Below are positions 1 to 11,363 of a stretch of DNA of 64,000 bases, in pieces. Position numbers and translations under genes: made by a program. Source of the DNA: Mytilinidion resinicola (lineage: Eukaryota > Ascomycota > Dothideomycetes > Mytilinidiales > Mytilinidiaceae); NCBI RefSeq assembly GCF_010093595.1, contig NW_022985446.1:1159039-1223038 (forward strand). Reading direction: 5' to 3'. Below the pieces are notes generated by a model that was given only the letters and a program-made list of their open reading frames with translations, did not search any database and was not told where the DNA came from. How positions within the stretch are numbered: the first letter of the stretch is position 1; every line of letters starts with the position of its first letter.

Positions 1-1258
1 GAGCAAAATGGGTCGAGCGAGACGTCAATATGGCGATGGGTCGCCGCCCACGCAGCAGCGAGGCGCATGGAAGCGTGCAAGCCGCGCAGTCTCACGAACC
101 GGCCCTAAACCGCGAGCGGAGAGGGCGTCGTCTGGGCATGCTGGGGACCCATCGCCCGCACTGACGATGCCTTGCAATTCGCTGCACACGCCTGCACGCT
201 GCCCCAGCGCTGCGGCAGGGCTGGTGGTGAGTTCAACCAGGGCTCAACGCCCAGCGATCGGCTTCAACACTCAACGCCATTTGATATCAGATGCGGACTT
301 CGGGCGCAGCGCAGGACGACTGCTCGCGCCCTGGCACTCCTGGCACCCGCACCCGCAGGACGCACCAGAAGGTTTCGTCGTCCGGGGCCAGCAGCGGCGC
401 TGGTGCTGCACTTATGCAGCGCTCCCAGAAAGCCCGCCAGCTGCAGCAGGCCAGTCAAGGCCTGCCCTTTGCCAGCCGCGCTGTGCGCATCGACGTCTGC
501 CCGGCGGCGGTGGTTGATCCGAGACTCTCACCATGGCGCTCGGAGGGAGGCTGCCACCCCTCATCCTGGATCAGCCGCTTTCCCCAGATTTTCCGCGTTT
601 TGCTTGTTGGTTCCCGCAAAAGCACGGCGAACCATCCATCCCAGCGCCACCGCCCAGCGCCCGTCGCACGCCGAGACGGCAGCCGCTGCTAGCTAGCCCG
701 GCAATGGGCTCACGGCTGCTGTCATGTCACAGTCTGCTGATCCAAGTGAATGGGACACGCTTCTTCACATCTTCTCCGCGGATCGGCCGATGCGCAGCGC
801 GAATGGGACAGCGCCGCCACACGCAGCGCGGCGGCACTCGAACCAGCGGGGTCGAACAATAAATGACGCGCGAGAGTGGTGAGACGGGGCCGGGGCTGCG
901 ACGGCGATGTGATCAGTCACATCTGGGGAGGCCGTCGCCGTATTGCCTTGGCGCCATTCGCAACACCACGCCCTTTGGCGCTAGGCCCGAGCGGGACTTC
1001 ACGATAGGCAATTTTTCGCTGCACGGACGGCGCTCCAGTAACGGTGCCTGACGGAGCGCTTGTGGCTGGCGGCATCTCGATGAATATGGCCGCGTGCAGC
1101 GTATCCCAGGCCGAGCGCCCTCGCTTGACGCTTCTTCATCGACTTGACCTCTGCCAGCCTGCAACCCGAGCGTTCCAGACGTCCTGAGCTGTTCCACATT
1201 GCTCGCAGCAACACGCTTCTGGCCGCCAGCTTTTCTTCACGCCCTGATTTGACTGCCA
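1..1258. other. GC-rich stretch without a supported gene
   Basis: Several overlapping open frames cross this stretch on both strands, but none gives a recognisable protein and they contradict each other, as expected in GC-rich non-coding DNA. The last part must contain the promoter and 5' leader of the mannosyltransferase gene starting at 1259. A 7-bp-arm inverted repeat (GATGTGA..TCACATC) lies at about 905-922. Confidence 0.5.
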
Positions 1259-3399
1259 ATGCCTGCCCGCAGCGCACCCGGCGCTGGAGGCGGCCACCGA
1301 GCGACGGCCACGACGAGGCCCGCGACTGGAGAGAAATCTCTGCCCACGCCAAACGTGCTGCTGCTGCTGCTGGCCCTCCGCATCGTCAGCGCACTAACCC
1401 TCCGCACCTTCTTCCAGCCGGACGAGTACTTCCAGTCCCTAGAGCCGGCCTGGCAGCTCGCATTTGGACAGCATGCCGGTGCCTGGATAACATGGGTATA
1501 CAGAGTCTTCTTCTTGCTTCCATCCTGTCTTCGCCCTCACATGCCAATTGGCCGTCTAGGCTGCAATCTCACGATGTCTGCAGGAATGGCGCGCCCAACT
1601 ACGCTCGTCGCTGCACCCAGCGCTATTTGCGGCCGTCTATCAATTCGCGGCAACGCTTGCCAATCTGTGCCAGGCCTCTCCACGCCTGCGAGCCGAGCTG
1701 CTTGTCGCCGCACCCAAGGTCGTGCAGGCTGTCATTGCTGCGCTGCTCGACTGTTACACGTGGAGGCTGGCCCAGAAGATTTATGGCCGAAGCTCTCGCA
1801 CGGCATGGGTCACTGTACGTTCCCGCTGCAAAATTACGTCGCTTCATTCTGCACGGCTGAGCTGATCTGTCCGTTTGCTTCGGTAGCTTGCCTTATCGGT
1901 CTTCAGTCCTTGGCAGTGGTTCTGCGCGCCCCGCACTCTGTCCAATTGCCTCGAGACGACCATCACGTCGATTGCCGTATACTACTGGCCTTGGCGATGG
2001 GCTGACCTTTCCAGCAACAGCACGTTGAAAGATAAGGACATTCGCAACCACGGGCATCCTGCGAGCAACGCCGTCGGCGCTTTATCCAAGTACGCGAAGA
2101 TTCTTCACGATTCCGTAGTGCCGAGAAGCTGATTCCCCACACTCATTATCACAGGCTAAGACTGTCGCTACTTTTAGCTGCTGTTGCGTGTATCCTCAGG
2201 CCCACAAATGCCCTCATCTGGCTCTGCCTCGCCGTCCCGACCCTGTGGCGAGCTACGACTCGCGGGCGGTTTGTCTTGGTCCGAGAAGTCCTGGCATGCG
2301 GGTAAGTGGGCCCCAATACTCAGCAGCGACTGCAGACGGCTCCTTCAGCAACTCTGCCGACTGATTGGATTAGCTGACATTCGCCTTTTGTTTCAGATCC
2401 GCTATACTCGTATTATCCGTGCTCTCAGATAGGCTTTTCTACGGCTTCTGGACGCTCCCGCCGGTCCGGTTCCTGTACTTCAACATTGCACAATCGCTGG
2501 CTGTCTTCTACGGGAGAAACCGCCCTGATTACTACCTGACCGAGGGGATCCCGCTTTTGCTCACTACTGCACTGCCGTTTGCGGCCGTGGGAATTTGGCA
2601 AAACCTCCCGAAGCCAACGGCTTTTGCCGCGCCTCGAGACGCCCGGGATGCCTTCACTCGCACCGTTTTAGGGCGCCTTGCATGCACCAGTATCACGGTG
2701 GCCGTTGTCATGAGCCTGATATCTCACAAGGAAGTGCGGTTCTTGTACCCTGTGCTGCCCTTCCTTCACGTTCTGGCCGCGGGCCCATTGTGCGCCTTCT
2801 CAAACTCGCTCACTGCCTCCCGCAAGGCCATCCTCGCGGTCCTCCTCTCTCTCAACCTCATCATTGCGGGCTATGTCTCTCAAGTGCACCAGCGCGGGGT
2901 CATTGACGTTATGTCGTACCTGCGGCACCAGTACGAGGCACAGCAGCTCGAGCCGTTCGACGTGGGCTTCCTAATGCCATGCCACAGTACGCCGTGGCGG
3001 AGCCATTTGGTGCATCCGGGCATCCACGCCTGGGCGCTGACGTGCGAGCCGCCGATCGATGTTCCTCTGAGCGAGCGAGGGGCGTACCTGGATGAGGCTG
3101 ACCAGTTTTACATCGAGCCGGGGCCTTCCGGTTGGATTAACAAGCATATGGCTGATTTGCGGACAGTGAGTGCTGATAGCATCAGCGAGGGTGCGGATGA
3201 GGGAAATGCTTTTGTAAGCACAAATAGAGGCCTCAGAGCCTGGCCTCAATACTTGGTTTTCTTCGAGCAATTGGAAGAGACGACGACGGAGGTGCTCCAG
3301 GGGACGAGATATACTGAATGCTGGAGGGGGTTCAACACACACTTTCACGACGACTCTAGGAGAAGGGGAGACGTTATAGTGTGGTGTCTAGAAAGATAA
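1259..3399 (+). CDS. GPI10: GPI mannosyltransferase 3 (GPI10/PIG-B), GT22 family
   Basis: It transfers the third mannose to the glycosylphosphatidylinositol precursor in the ER membrane (known of the family). Five exons, 1259-1495, 1584-1814, 1887-2089, 2155-2301 and 2397-3399, join in frame to 606 residues. The luminal motif FFQPDEYFQ is at residues 51-59, directly after a first hydrophobic segment. [15 protein letters not shown] crosses intron 1. [19 protein letters not shown] follows intron 2. The GT22/ALG9-type HKEVRFLYP motif is near residue 383, and [12 protein letters not shown], typical of GPI10, lies in the C-terminal part. Length and motif order fit an intact gene. The start is the first ATG before the hydrophobic N-terminus. 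Confidence 0.93.
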
Positions 3400-3488
3400 C
3401 TCTTCGCTGGGAGAGCAAAAGTAATGGGTAAAAGATAGACGTCAAAGAGTTTAATTGGATAGATTATGATAATTTCGGTTAAAGACGC

Positions 3489-4772
3489 TCACAGAAGGAC
3501 CTTTGATGCAACGCTCAGAAGCCATGCAGCATCCTGCCACCCACCCTCACCTTCCGCCGGCACAGGCTCCGGTATTGGGACATCTTTTTCCTCTTCAATT
3601 TCTTTCTCTTTTGATCCCGCCGCCGAAGCCGCAATGATCGCTTCCCGCTCCATCTTCTTCCTCTTCGCCTCCACTTCCTTCTTCAACAACACGTCTTCCC
3701 TCGTCAGTGCCTCCTCCTCCTCTCCCTCCTCATCACTACTTTCTCCATCTTCCTCAACACTGAACAGCGTCCACCCAACCAACCGATCCATCCACCCACC
3801 CAGCCCAAATCCCCTCTCGCTCGCCAGCCTCGCCACCTCCTCCTCATCTCCCACACTCTCCTCATCACTCCCCACAAAATCCGCCTCCACCACCTCCTCG
3901 GCAAAATACCCCTCCTCCCCACCATCCTCCTGTGCATGCGTCATCCCAGCCAGTTCCCCCTTACTCCCCCACACCCTCGACCCCCTCCGACTCCCCCTCG
4001 CACTCTGTATCCTGCTCCCTACACGGCTCCCAAACCGCGACAGGACCCTTGGGCTCCCCGCCCATCCCCCCTCACTAAACTCAAAATGCTCGCCCGAGAT
4101 CAGCTTCATGAGCTGCGGTCCCGCCTCGTGCTCATGGCTCGGATGCTCGTCCCACCCATCGCTCTGCCGCACCAGACTCGTCGAGCTGGCGCGGCGGATC
4201 AGCCAGCTCTGGCCCTTGCTCTCGCGCGTCTCGCCCGCGATCGCCAGGCCCGCGCGGTGCAGCCACTCGTCGGCGGCCTCGTGGGTCGTGTGGTGACGGT
4301 GCAAGGGGGTCGGGAGGCGGAAGTCGCCCGTGCGGGTGCGGAGGTGGTGGCGCTTTTTGCCTTCGCCTGCGATCGCGACACTTGATGTAGATGTAGTGAG
4401 GTTGAGGTTTGAGGTGGAGAGGCCGGGGCCGAGCACGCTGGTGCTCTTTGCTTTGGGGATCTCGCCGATGGCGTGTTGGGGGTTTTCGGTAGTCGCGGCG
4501 GGGAAGTAGCCGTCGTAGGCGTAGGCGGCGGTTGGGGTTTTGGGGCGGCGGCGTGAGCGGGATGCGGAGGTGCTGCGGGATTGGGAGAGGGAGAGGATGC
4601 CGGGGGTGGTGGGGGCGGAGCGATTGGCGATGTAGGAGGGTGTTTGGGCGGTTGGGGAGGTGGGAGATGGCGGGGTGGAGGCGTCGAGGGGGTATTTCGA
4701 GGAGAGGGGTGCAAGAGAGAGGTGGGTGAGGTTTGGATGTGAACGCCGCGATCGGCGGGGTGTGGGGGTCAT
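3489..4772 (-). CDS. DUF3984-like fungal protein of unknown function
   Basis: Single exon of 427 residues. I start it at the ATG at 4772 (protein begins MTPTPRRSRRSHPNLTHLSL); the frame stays open upstream to 4991, but that extension looks like leader sequence. The N-terminus is basic and Ser/Pro-rich, followed by an Arg/Ser low-complexity stretch. A better-conserved-looking middle contains DEWLHRAGLAIAGETRESKG and GQSWLIRRASSTSLV. The C-terminal third is very acidic, then becomes a charged helix of Lys/Glu. The pattern of a short SPNLTHLSLAPL-type start plus this middle resembles the fungal family DUF3984, recalled from memory and not searched. No enzyme motif, signal peptide or membrane segment is visible. 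Confidence 0.7.
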   Translation of the reverse strand: MTPTPRRSRRSHPNLTHLSLAPLSSKYPLDASTPPSPTSPTAQTPSYIANRSAPTTPGILSLSQSRSTSASRSRRRPKTPTAAYAYDGYFPAATTENPQHAIGEIPKAKSTSVLGPGLSTSNLNLTTSTSSVAIAGEGKKRHHLRTRTGDFRLPTPLHRHHTTHEAADEWLHRAGLAIAGETRESKGQSWLIRRASSTSLVRQSDGWDEHPSHEHEAGPQLMKLISGEHFEFSEGGWAGSPRVLSRFGSRVGSRIQSARGSRRGSRVWGSKGELAGMTHAQEDGGEEGYFAEEVVEADFVGSDEESVGDEEEVARLASERGFGLGGWMDRLVGWTLFSVEEDGESSDEEGEEEEALTREDVLLKKEVEAKRKKMEREAIIAASAAGSKEKEIEEEKDVPIPEPVPAEGEGGWQDAAWLLSVASKVLL

Positions 4773-6213
4773 TTTTGTATTGATTGTAGGGGAATTGAGG
4801 TTTCGTATGCTATGATCCCGAGACGATTGGTTTTGAATGGGGGAGATGGCGCTGTAGATGTAGGATATGGGGTGGAGTGAAGCTGGGGAAGATTTGAGGT
4901 CACGGGCTTGCGGGAGATCTTCGGCTAGGCCCGATGTGGGGGCAGCCGAGGCCGGTTTCACATGATTGCGACACGACATCCCGTCCATCATTCACCGTCG
5001 TGGTGTGAGAATTCGAGGTTCTTGCCTGAAATGGATCGAACAGTAGCATATAGCTAGCAGTTGTTAATTTAGTTGCAATGATTGCAATAACAGAAGACCC
5101 TAGGACGGCGGTGTCTTTGAGGACCTTGGAACAGGGGATATGCGGGGAATATCTTCACCATTTCTAGCCGTCCGTCTATTCGGTATCATCTCAAGGCGTT
5201 GAAGTGCACTAGATGTATGTTACTAGGCAGATTGCACGGCAGTGCAGAATTAGCACACCGTGATACACTTGTAGCTTCCCTTGCGGTTTCCTTCACTTGT
5301 GCAGCGGCTGGACTTTCGGGTGCCAAGACTGGCCAGACTACAGCACTCCCTCAAGTAGTCGCGAATAATTCGGTGCTAACGGAATGCCGCTTCGGGACTC
5401 GCCAACGAGTTTTTCCTCAACGAGTTTTTCCTGTCGTGATGGAAGAAATCGGGTCCGTGGGTGTTGAGGTCACTCCACTGGGCCCGTCCGCTGGTTCATC
5501 TGGGCAAACTGTGGCTCCCTAGCTGCCCAACACCAATCACTGGCAGCACACGTCGTGTGAGGCTGCCCGGTGACGCAGTTTCGCTTCGAGCCACAGTTCG
5601 GCAGCAAGGCTGGCCTCGCTGGCAAGTCGCGACGCAGGCACGTCTCATCAACGTTTCTCCGTGCTCCGGCTTTTTGATAGTGAATAATGGAACGCCATGG
5701 CTAACCCTCTTCACTAACACCGCCCACGGATCTTGGGACCGCGCTTAGACAACAACCAGCCCACGCTTTCCTCCCTCCGCCATATCCTCTCCACAACACC
5801 ACCTTTCCCTCCGCTCCTCCACCCGCCTTCACACGCCACTTTCATACCACACGATGAAGCTCTTTAACCCACAAAGCCTCGCTTCTTCGTCAAGATGCCC
5901 GTGCTAGCCCAGACCTGACCCGTAAGTCATTCACCTTTCCAGAGAAATCCAGAGCACGAATCATCCATCACCTCGCCCCATACACCATGGACAAACACCT
6001 CTAACTCACCATCCTCGTTCTCAGGCCCTCCTGCTCCGCCCCCGGACCGCTTCGGCCTCGTGTCGAAGCACGCGCGACACTCACAACCCGTCGTCCTCGC
6101 CCGCCCGTCCCTGATACCCTCTTTACACCGTTCTAGTCATACCCCATACACTGTCAAGAACGCTGGGCATTTTCGAAGGCCCCCCGGCGCACCTGTTAGA
6201 GAACTTCGCTGTC
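4773..6213. other. Intergenic stretch between divergent genes
   Basis: This holds the two promoters of the DUF3984-like gene (-) and the phosphatase gene (+). Short open frames between 5199 and 5748 have no recognisable product. A 15-bp unit, CAACGAGTTTTTCCT, is repeated directly at about 5403-5431. CT-rich sequence at 5750-6150 looks like a fungal promoter and leader. Confidence 0.5.
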
Positions 6214-7213
6214 ATGTCTATCCCTACAGCCCCGGAGGCTGCCGATGGCGAGGCTCCCAAAGCCCTCACAGATTATCGCAGTATCATACACGCCGCATCT
6301 GGAGCAGGGTGCGCCAAATGCCTATCTCATGTCGCATGCAAGCCGCACGAAGATGTCCCAGTGGGCGCCGTCAAGCTGCCTTGCGAAGAGCGTAAGCCTC
6401 GCCCCCAATACGTCACCCTACATTGTGAGCAACTCTGACTTACTATTACTTATAGCAATCGCGGAACTCCCGGTAGTCGCTATCGAAGTACCTCGCGTGC
6501 CTCGTGTTGAGAACAAGTGTCCCGATCGCCTCCGGTCACTACTCCCACCAGCCAACTTCGGCGCAGTGGTCCCGGGAAGCATCTATCGCAGCAGCTATCC
6601 GTTGCCCGAAAATTTCGAGTTTCTGGAGACGCTGGGGCTGAAGAGCATATTGTAAGGACCTATGCACTATCTGAAAAGAGTGCGTCTAATATCTTTTCCA
6701 GGACCTTGGTTCCAGAGAAGATCCCGGACGCCAACGTGGACTTCATGGACGCGAATGGAATACAACATTTCCATGTCCATATCCCCGCGAACAAGGAGAC
6801 TATACGTGTGCCCCAGTGCCAGATGACGGCAGCACTCTCAATTCTCTTGGACAGGCGCAACCATCCGATTCTGGTTCACTGCAACAAGGGAAAGGTACAT
6901 GAAGCTCTTCGCTCCTCCAACAAGCGCAAACTGGACTTCAAGACTAACACTCTCTCAGCATCGCACTGGCTGTGTAACCGGCTGCTTTCGCAAATGCCAA
7001 GGCGAGCAAATGGAAGCCATCTTCGACGAATACCACACCTACGCAGACCCCAAAGCCCGCATCCTCGACGAATGCTTCATCGAAATCTTCGACGAGCGCA
7101 CCGTCCTCTGGTCGGCCCGCCAGCACAAATGGCGTCTCCCAAGCGCAGACACGCCCGCCGCGTCCCCGGAGCTGCGCAGTCTGCCGCTGACCGTCGTGTG
7201 CCGCCAGAATTGA
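6214..7213 (+). CDS. SIW14: Siw14-type atypical dual-specificity phosphatase
   Basis: Four exons (6214-6391, 6456-6651, 6702-6894, 6959-7213) join in frame to 273 residues. The catalytic P-loop HCNKGKHRTGC is split by the third intron and places Cys185 and Arg191 in the CX5R signature. Upstream, LPPANFGAVVPGSIYRSSYP is the typical entry of the plant-and-fungi atypical DSP family. Downstream are IFDEYHTYADPKAR and a family-typical FIEIFD segment. Yeast Siw14 removes the beta-phosphate of inositol pyrophosphates (known of the family); the same activity here is inferred. The first 60 or so residues are a variable extension. It could alternatively be one of the OCA paralogues, but the complete catalytic loop favours an active Siw14-like enzyme. 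Confidence 0.88.
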
Positions 7214-8736
7214 TTATCTTTGATGGAGTTCACGCTAGTCGCGCTGGTTGGCGCCGGGCTGCTGTGGCTCTACTATCAATAACAGACAGCCGCCTCAGCC
7301 GACTACGGACCACCGCAAAGCGGAACTATCTAGGAAACAAAAAACTACAATCACGAACCGAATGCATGCATTAAATCCGGCGTTATCGAGAAAAAGCAAA
7401 AGAGAGCACGTGTGCTAGTGCAGCAACATACACGTCGCCCACAGGGAATCGAATCAGGGAACTACAGGACTTCTTAGAAGAGCGAAAGGTGCTTTATGAG
7501 TTAGAACGGCCGGCCCGGATTTATGGGGGCCGGGGCATTACTATTTTCTTTTGTTCGCATAGTTGCTGGGGGATCTGGGGTCAAAGGGGGCCGGTTTGGG
7601 GAAAGGGTTGGGGTTCTGGGGGGGAATCCTTTATTGTGATATTCTTTCTTGAGCGGTGCCCGCGTACCTGCGAGGACGGTTGCGGGCGTTGCGATGCGGT
7701 GCTGGGTTGCTGTAATGATGCGGGGCCCGGTGGGTGGGGTGTATTCGTAGTGCTCAATTCAATTGTTGGGTACGACGGTTTGGGCCAGCTATGAAAGGCG
7801 GGCGCTTTTTGTAGCCAAATGAGGACTATGTGATTGCTAATCTGCTTGTCTTTCTCTTCTCTAGGTAGTATTCGCAACTTCTCTCTTTTGGGACCCACGC
7901 ACGGACAAAGCAGATTTCTGTTCATCGATACCAAACGATACCAAAACGTACCAAGCATAACCTCTACCCACGTCAACAAACCAGTAGACGAACACACGAT
8001 CCAGGTTTCGCCATATATAAGCATCCCCGTTGCCGTACAGAAGACGGATGGAAGCGTCTAGACACCGTACACCCATTTAACTATGCACAAGGTTACGAAA
8101 AGATTGGATGAAGACGGTGCTGGGAGATACTAGTTTGAAGATTTGATGACAAGGGAACCGGGAGCAAGGCGTGGTTTTCCATGCGCTTTTGAGCGGGACG
8201 CGGTGCCACGGGAAAGAACTTGACGGACGCGGAGGGAACTGGGCTCGCAAATACCCTTGGGAGTAATGGAAGTAATGGGAGAAATGTAAATAAAATAGCT
8301 AGAACAGGGTATAGGCTTAGGAAAACAAGGGGCGTACTTAATCTACAGCTGTGGTCTAAATATTACATCTTTGCTAAAAGCGCCTCATAAGAGGACGATT
8401 TCAGCCCAACATCATGTCTTAGAATAAGAACATAGGGACACAGCGTGTGCCTTAAATCACGCTTTTAGTCTCAGTAGGACAGGATATTTCAAGAGCGTAA
8501 TATAAAGGGAGGACGCTTTCGATTTAAGATTACCTCTTAGACCGAAGACCTAGAACATAACTTAGGTCTACAAGCTAAGCTATCAGTCCAATTTTTACAT
8601 TTTCCACTTAAAGCGTGCTAGGAAGAGGGGACAGTGATTTAGCGTTTTGGCCCAATTGGTACATTTTGTGGCAAAGGTGAGTCCCCATCAGGAGTATAAG
8701 CTGTAGGGAGGAAGCGGAAAATGCCCATCATCAGAC
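7214..8736. other. Intergenic stretch, no gene seen
   Basis: This lies between the 3' ends of the phosphatase (+) and the sugar transporter (-), a convergent arrangement. Open frames at 7489-8076 are short, G-rich or proline-rich and conflict with each other. I see no gene, and only weak AT-rich sequence at 8280-8650. Confidence 0.5.
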
Positions 8737-11010
8737 CTACACCCTTCCCCCCTCCACCTCCCCAGTATTCACATCCTCTAAATACCCCACCTGCTCCTTC
8801 TCCTTCAAGTCCCCATGCCGATCCACAATTTCGTTCCCGTGAATATCGATCTCACGCTGATACACCGCGATCTCATCCTCGTCTCCAAATAGCGCCGCGA
8901 CCTCTTCCAATGGCAGGCCTTTGGTGTCCGGGAAAAAGAAGAAGATGATCAGACCGCCGATCGTGCCTGGGATGATGAAAACGAGGTAGAATCTCCAGCC
9001 GATGGTACTGTCGGGTCCTTTGTAAGTTGGGTGCGGATTGAGGGGTAGACAGAGGGGGAAAGGGTATAGTTACATAAAGGCGGTCGGCGCGGCTTGCAAC
9101 CAGACAATATTGGTGAGCGAAATCATAGCGACGCCGAGGGAAACGCCTTTGGCGCGGAGGTGGGTTGGAAAGATCTCGCCTAGGTAGGAGAACTGCGTGC
9201 TGTGTACTGATTAGCCCAAGGCACACACAAGATTGATGTTCTGGACACCTGCCCATCAAGCGCAAGACTGTAAGGCATTTGGAAGATGAAGAACATAGCC
9301 ACGGCAGCCTGAAGGGCGTTCTTGTTATTCGAGGGTACGAAATTCGCGACCAGCGCGGCTTCGACGATTAAAGCGGCCATGCAGCTGAGAATGCCGACTC
9401 CAATGTACTTGTTTCGAGGGAAGCGGTCGACAACGAAAATGGCGACTGCGTTCAAGCCTAGGGCGCAGGTCAGCCAACCAGCGGGATAGAGGAGCTGCTT
9501 CACGGGGCTGAAGCCAAGGATTTTGTAGAGGGTTGGGCCGTAGTCTGTTGCAAGTTTAGATTTATAAAGTCTACTCGTAGAGGGCGTTGTTTACTGTTGA
9601 TAACGAGAACACCAGAGCACTGGATGAAAAACGTGAGACCCATGGCCAGGAAAGTTCGTTTCCGATATGACGGCTTCGTGAACATGACCTTCCACGAGCT
9701 ACCCAGCGTACGGTCGATAGCAATCTGTTTCTTAATTTGGTAGTATTCTGACCGCGCGAATTCGTTGTCGGGATCGCTTGGGTCGGCGTGGAGTCTGTAG
9801 AGGATCACTCGGGCTTCTTCTTCGCGATCCATGATCATGAGCCAACGTGGGCTTTCTGGGATCCAGTCTTAAGGTTGCAATACACATGTTAGCGGGTTTT
9901 CATAAAGAAGGAGGATTTAAGACAGATACTAGGTCCTCTGGTGTTAGTTGTCCTTCAGTACCACTCAAATCAAGTTTAAGACACCATTCTGGCTTGAGTC
10001 GGTGTTTAAAGCGACTGAACTGGGTGCTTAAACCCGACTTGTGTCGTGTTTCAACACAGTTCCAAGAACAACGACACTAGAGGACTCTGGTATGTGTATG
10101 AGGATCTTACGTACAGAGACCACAGAGTAGCAGTAGGGGCCAGGCACATTGGAGTGCCAGAGGGGGCCTCCATGTGTTGATGCCACCTATATGCTCGTCA
10201 GTGAGATTGTTCTGAAATAACGAGGAGGATAGCTGAGGGCGTCAAGAGCATCTGCATGGTGGAAGACAAACCCTGTTTCCAGAAATAAAACCCAAATCCT
10301 ACCCATCCTTGGGCGGTATATCCGAAGATGAGAAGGACGGCATGGATATCAACAAGACCTGCTCGCATTTTGACGGGGGCGACTTCCTTATAATCGTATG
10401 AGTAACGTCCTCGTAATAGGTCAAGATATCGAGGGTTCTTACATTCATCCATATCTGCTCAGAGGTTAGTAAAAGCAAATATAGACGTCATAGTAGGAGA
10501 CTTACAGGAACAGCCGCCAAACTCATGAAAGCAGCAGCTCCAGCTATAAATCGAAAGACAATGAATTCCGCAATATTAGTGCTACCTGCCAGAAATGCTC
10601 CTGAAACTACAGCTAAGATGGCGCTCTAATGGACGTAAGTGTATGCATTTCGTTTCAAGATATGCATCTCACTTACAACTGCAATGCCCCATTTTCTGCC
10701 ATACTTGTCGGAGACTAGAGGAAGAAGAAGGGTGCCAATGACTCCCCCAGTCTGGAAGAGCCCGTTGGTTGTAGAGATGAGATCAGTCCCGTCCTCTCTT
10801 GTGTCTAGCTCAAAGTATTCAATGAAGGATGGTTGACCTGACCAAAAGTGTTAGTGACGGATTGAGGGGTCTGGTGGAGCCCGTACCCAGAGTGGTTCCA
10901 ATAATTGAAGCAGTGTATCCATAAGTCATCGAGCCGAGCCCGACAAAGCATAGTATTAGTACCTGGAAGGCATTTATGCGCTGTTTCCGCATGCCTGGTA
11001 GAGGAGCCAT
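8737..11010 (-). CDS. MFS sugar transporter, ten exons
   Basis: A 12-helix sugar importer of the major facilitator superfamily, acting in the plasma membrane (family knowledge). Exons in coding order: 11010-10887, 10837-10677, 10625-10506, 10454-10443, 10386-10272, 10186-10115, 9867-9595, 9544-9249, 9192-9074 and 9007-8737. They give an uninterrupted 520 residues. Visible motifs are SMTYGYTASIIGTTLGQPSF at the first helix, LVSDKYGRKWG in the loop 2-3 signature, KMRAGLVDIHAV, WIPESPRWL before the central loop, and FFPDTKGLPLEEVAALF after the last helix. Exon 4 is only 12 nt (Ile-Trp-Met-Asn). Intron 6 is 247 bp and mostly a foldback element; the others are 49-85 bp. An in-frame upstream ATG at 11094 exists, but the shorter start fits the family better. 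The sugar cannot be told from sequence. Confidence 0.88.
9931..10091. repeat. Foldback (inverted-repeat) element inside intron 6 of the transporter
   Basis: About 160 bp with imperfect terminal inverted repeats of roughly 22 bp: TCCTCTGGTGTTAGTTGTCC on the left, and on the right the complement of TCCTCTAGTGTCGTTGTTCT. A central stem pairs GTCGGTGTTTAAAGC with GCTTAAACCCGAC around a short loop. The element fills most of a 247-bp intron (10114-9868) whose splice donor GTACGTAAG and branch-like GCTAAC lie just outside it. It has no coding capacity. It could be a MITE that landed in an intron, or an introner-like element that created the intron. Confidence 0.75.
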
Positions 11011-11292
11011 GATGAATGAGTATTTCAAGATGCACCGCAGATCAAGGTTCTTGGGAATTTTACAGAAAGAATGGACTAGCCAAAGGGCTGTCAAGAAGTA
11101 TCTATATTCTTACATTTTTCAAGCTCTTGTCGGAAAATGTTTACCATCCTGGCGGCCATTATCTTGTTGCATACGGAAGACCTCATAGCCGGCCAGGCCA
11201 TGTCTGTCATATCCTAGAGCAATAAGTTGAATACTTGCTGTCGACTAGGAGGTAAGATAGGGATATAGGTAACAAAAGGGGGATAGTGGACT

Positions 11293-11363
11293 GCGGGGGA
11301 ATGAGACATTTCCCCAGATACTGGCATTTTGAGTCAAGTATTGCGAATGGGAGAGATCTGGGG
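11293..11363. promoter_or_regulatory. Cluster of three CreA-like sites upstream of the sugar transporter
   Basis: GCGGGG at 11293-11298, CCCCAG (CTGGGG on the other strand) at 11312-11317 and CTGGGG at 11358-11363 all match the SYGGRG consensus bound by the carbon-repressor CreA. They lie 283-353 bp upstream of the transporter start. Such 6-mers are common, so function is inferred from clustering and position only. Confidence 0.35.

Noticed and set aside
8..1352. Several overlapping open frames on both strands
   Set aside because: GC-rich shadows with no recognisable protein and no splice logic.
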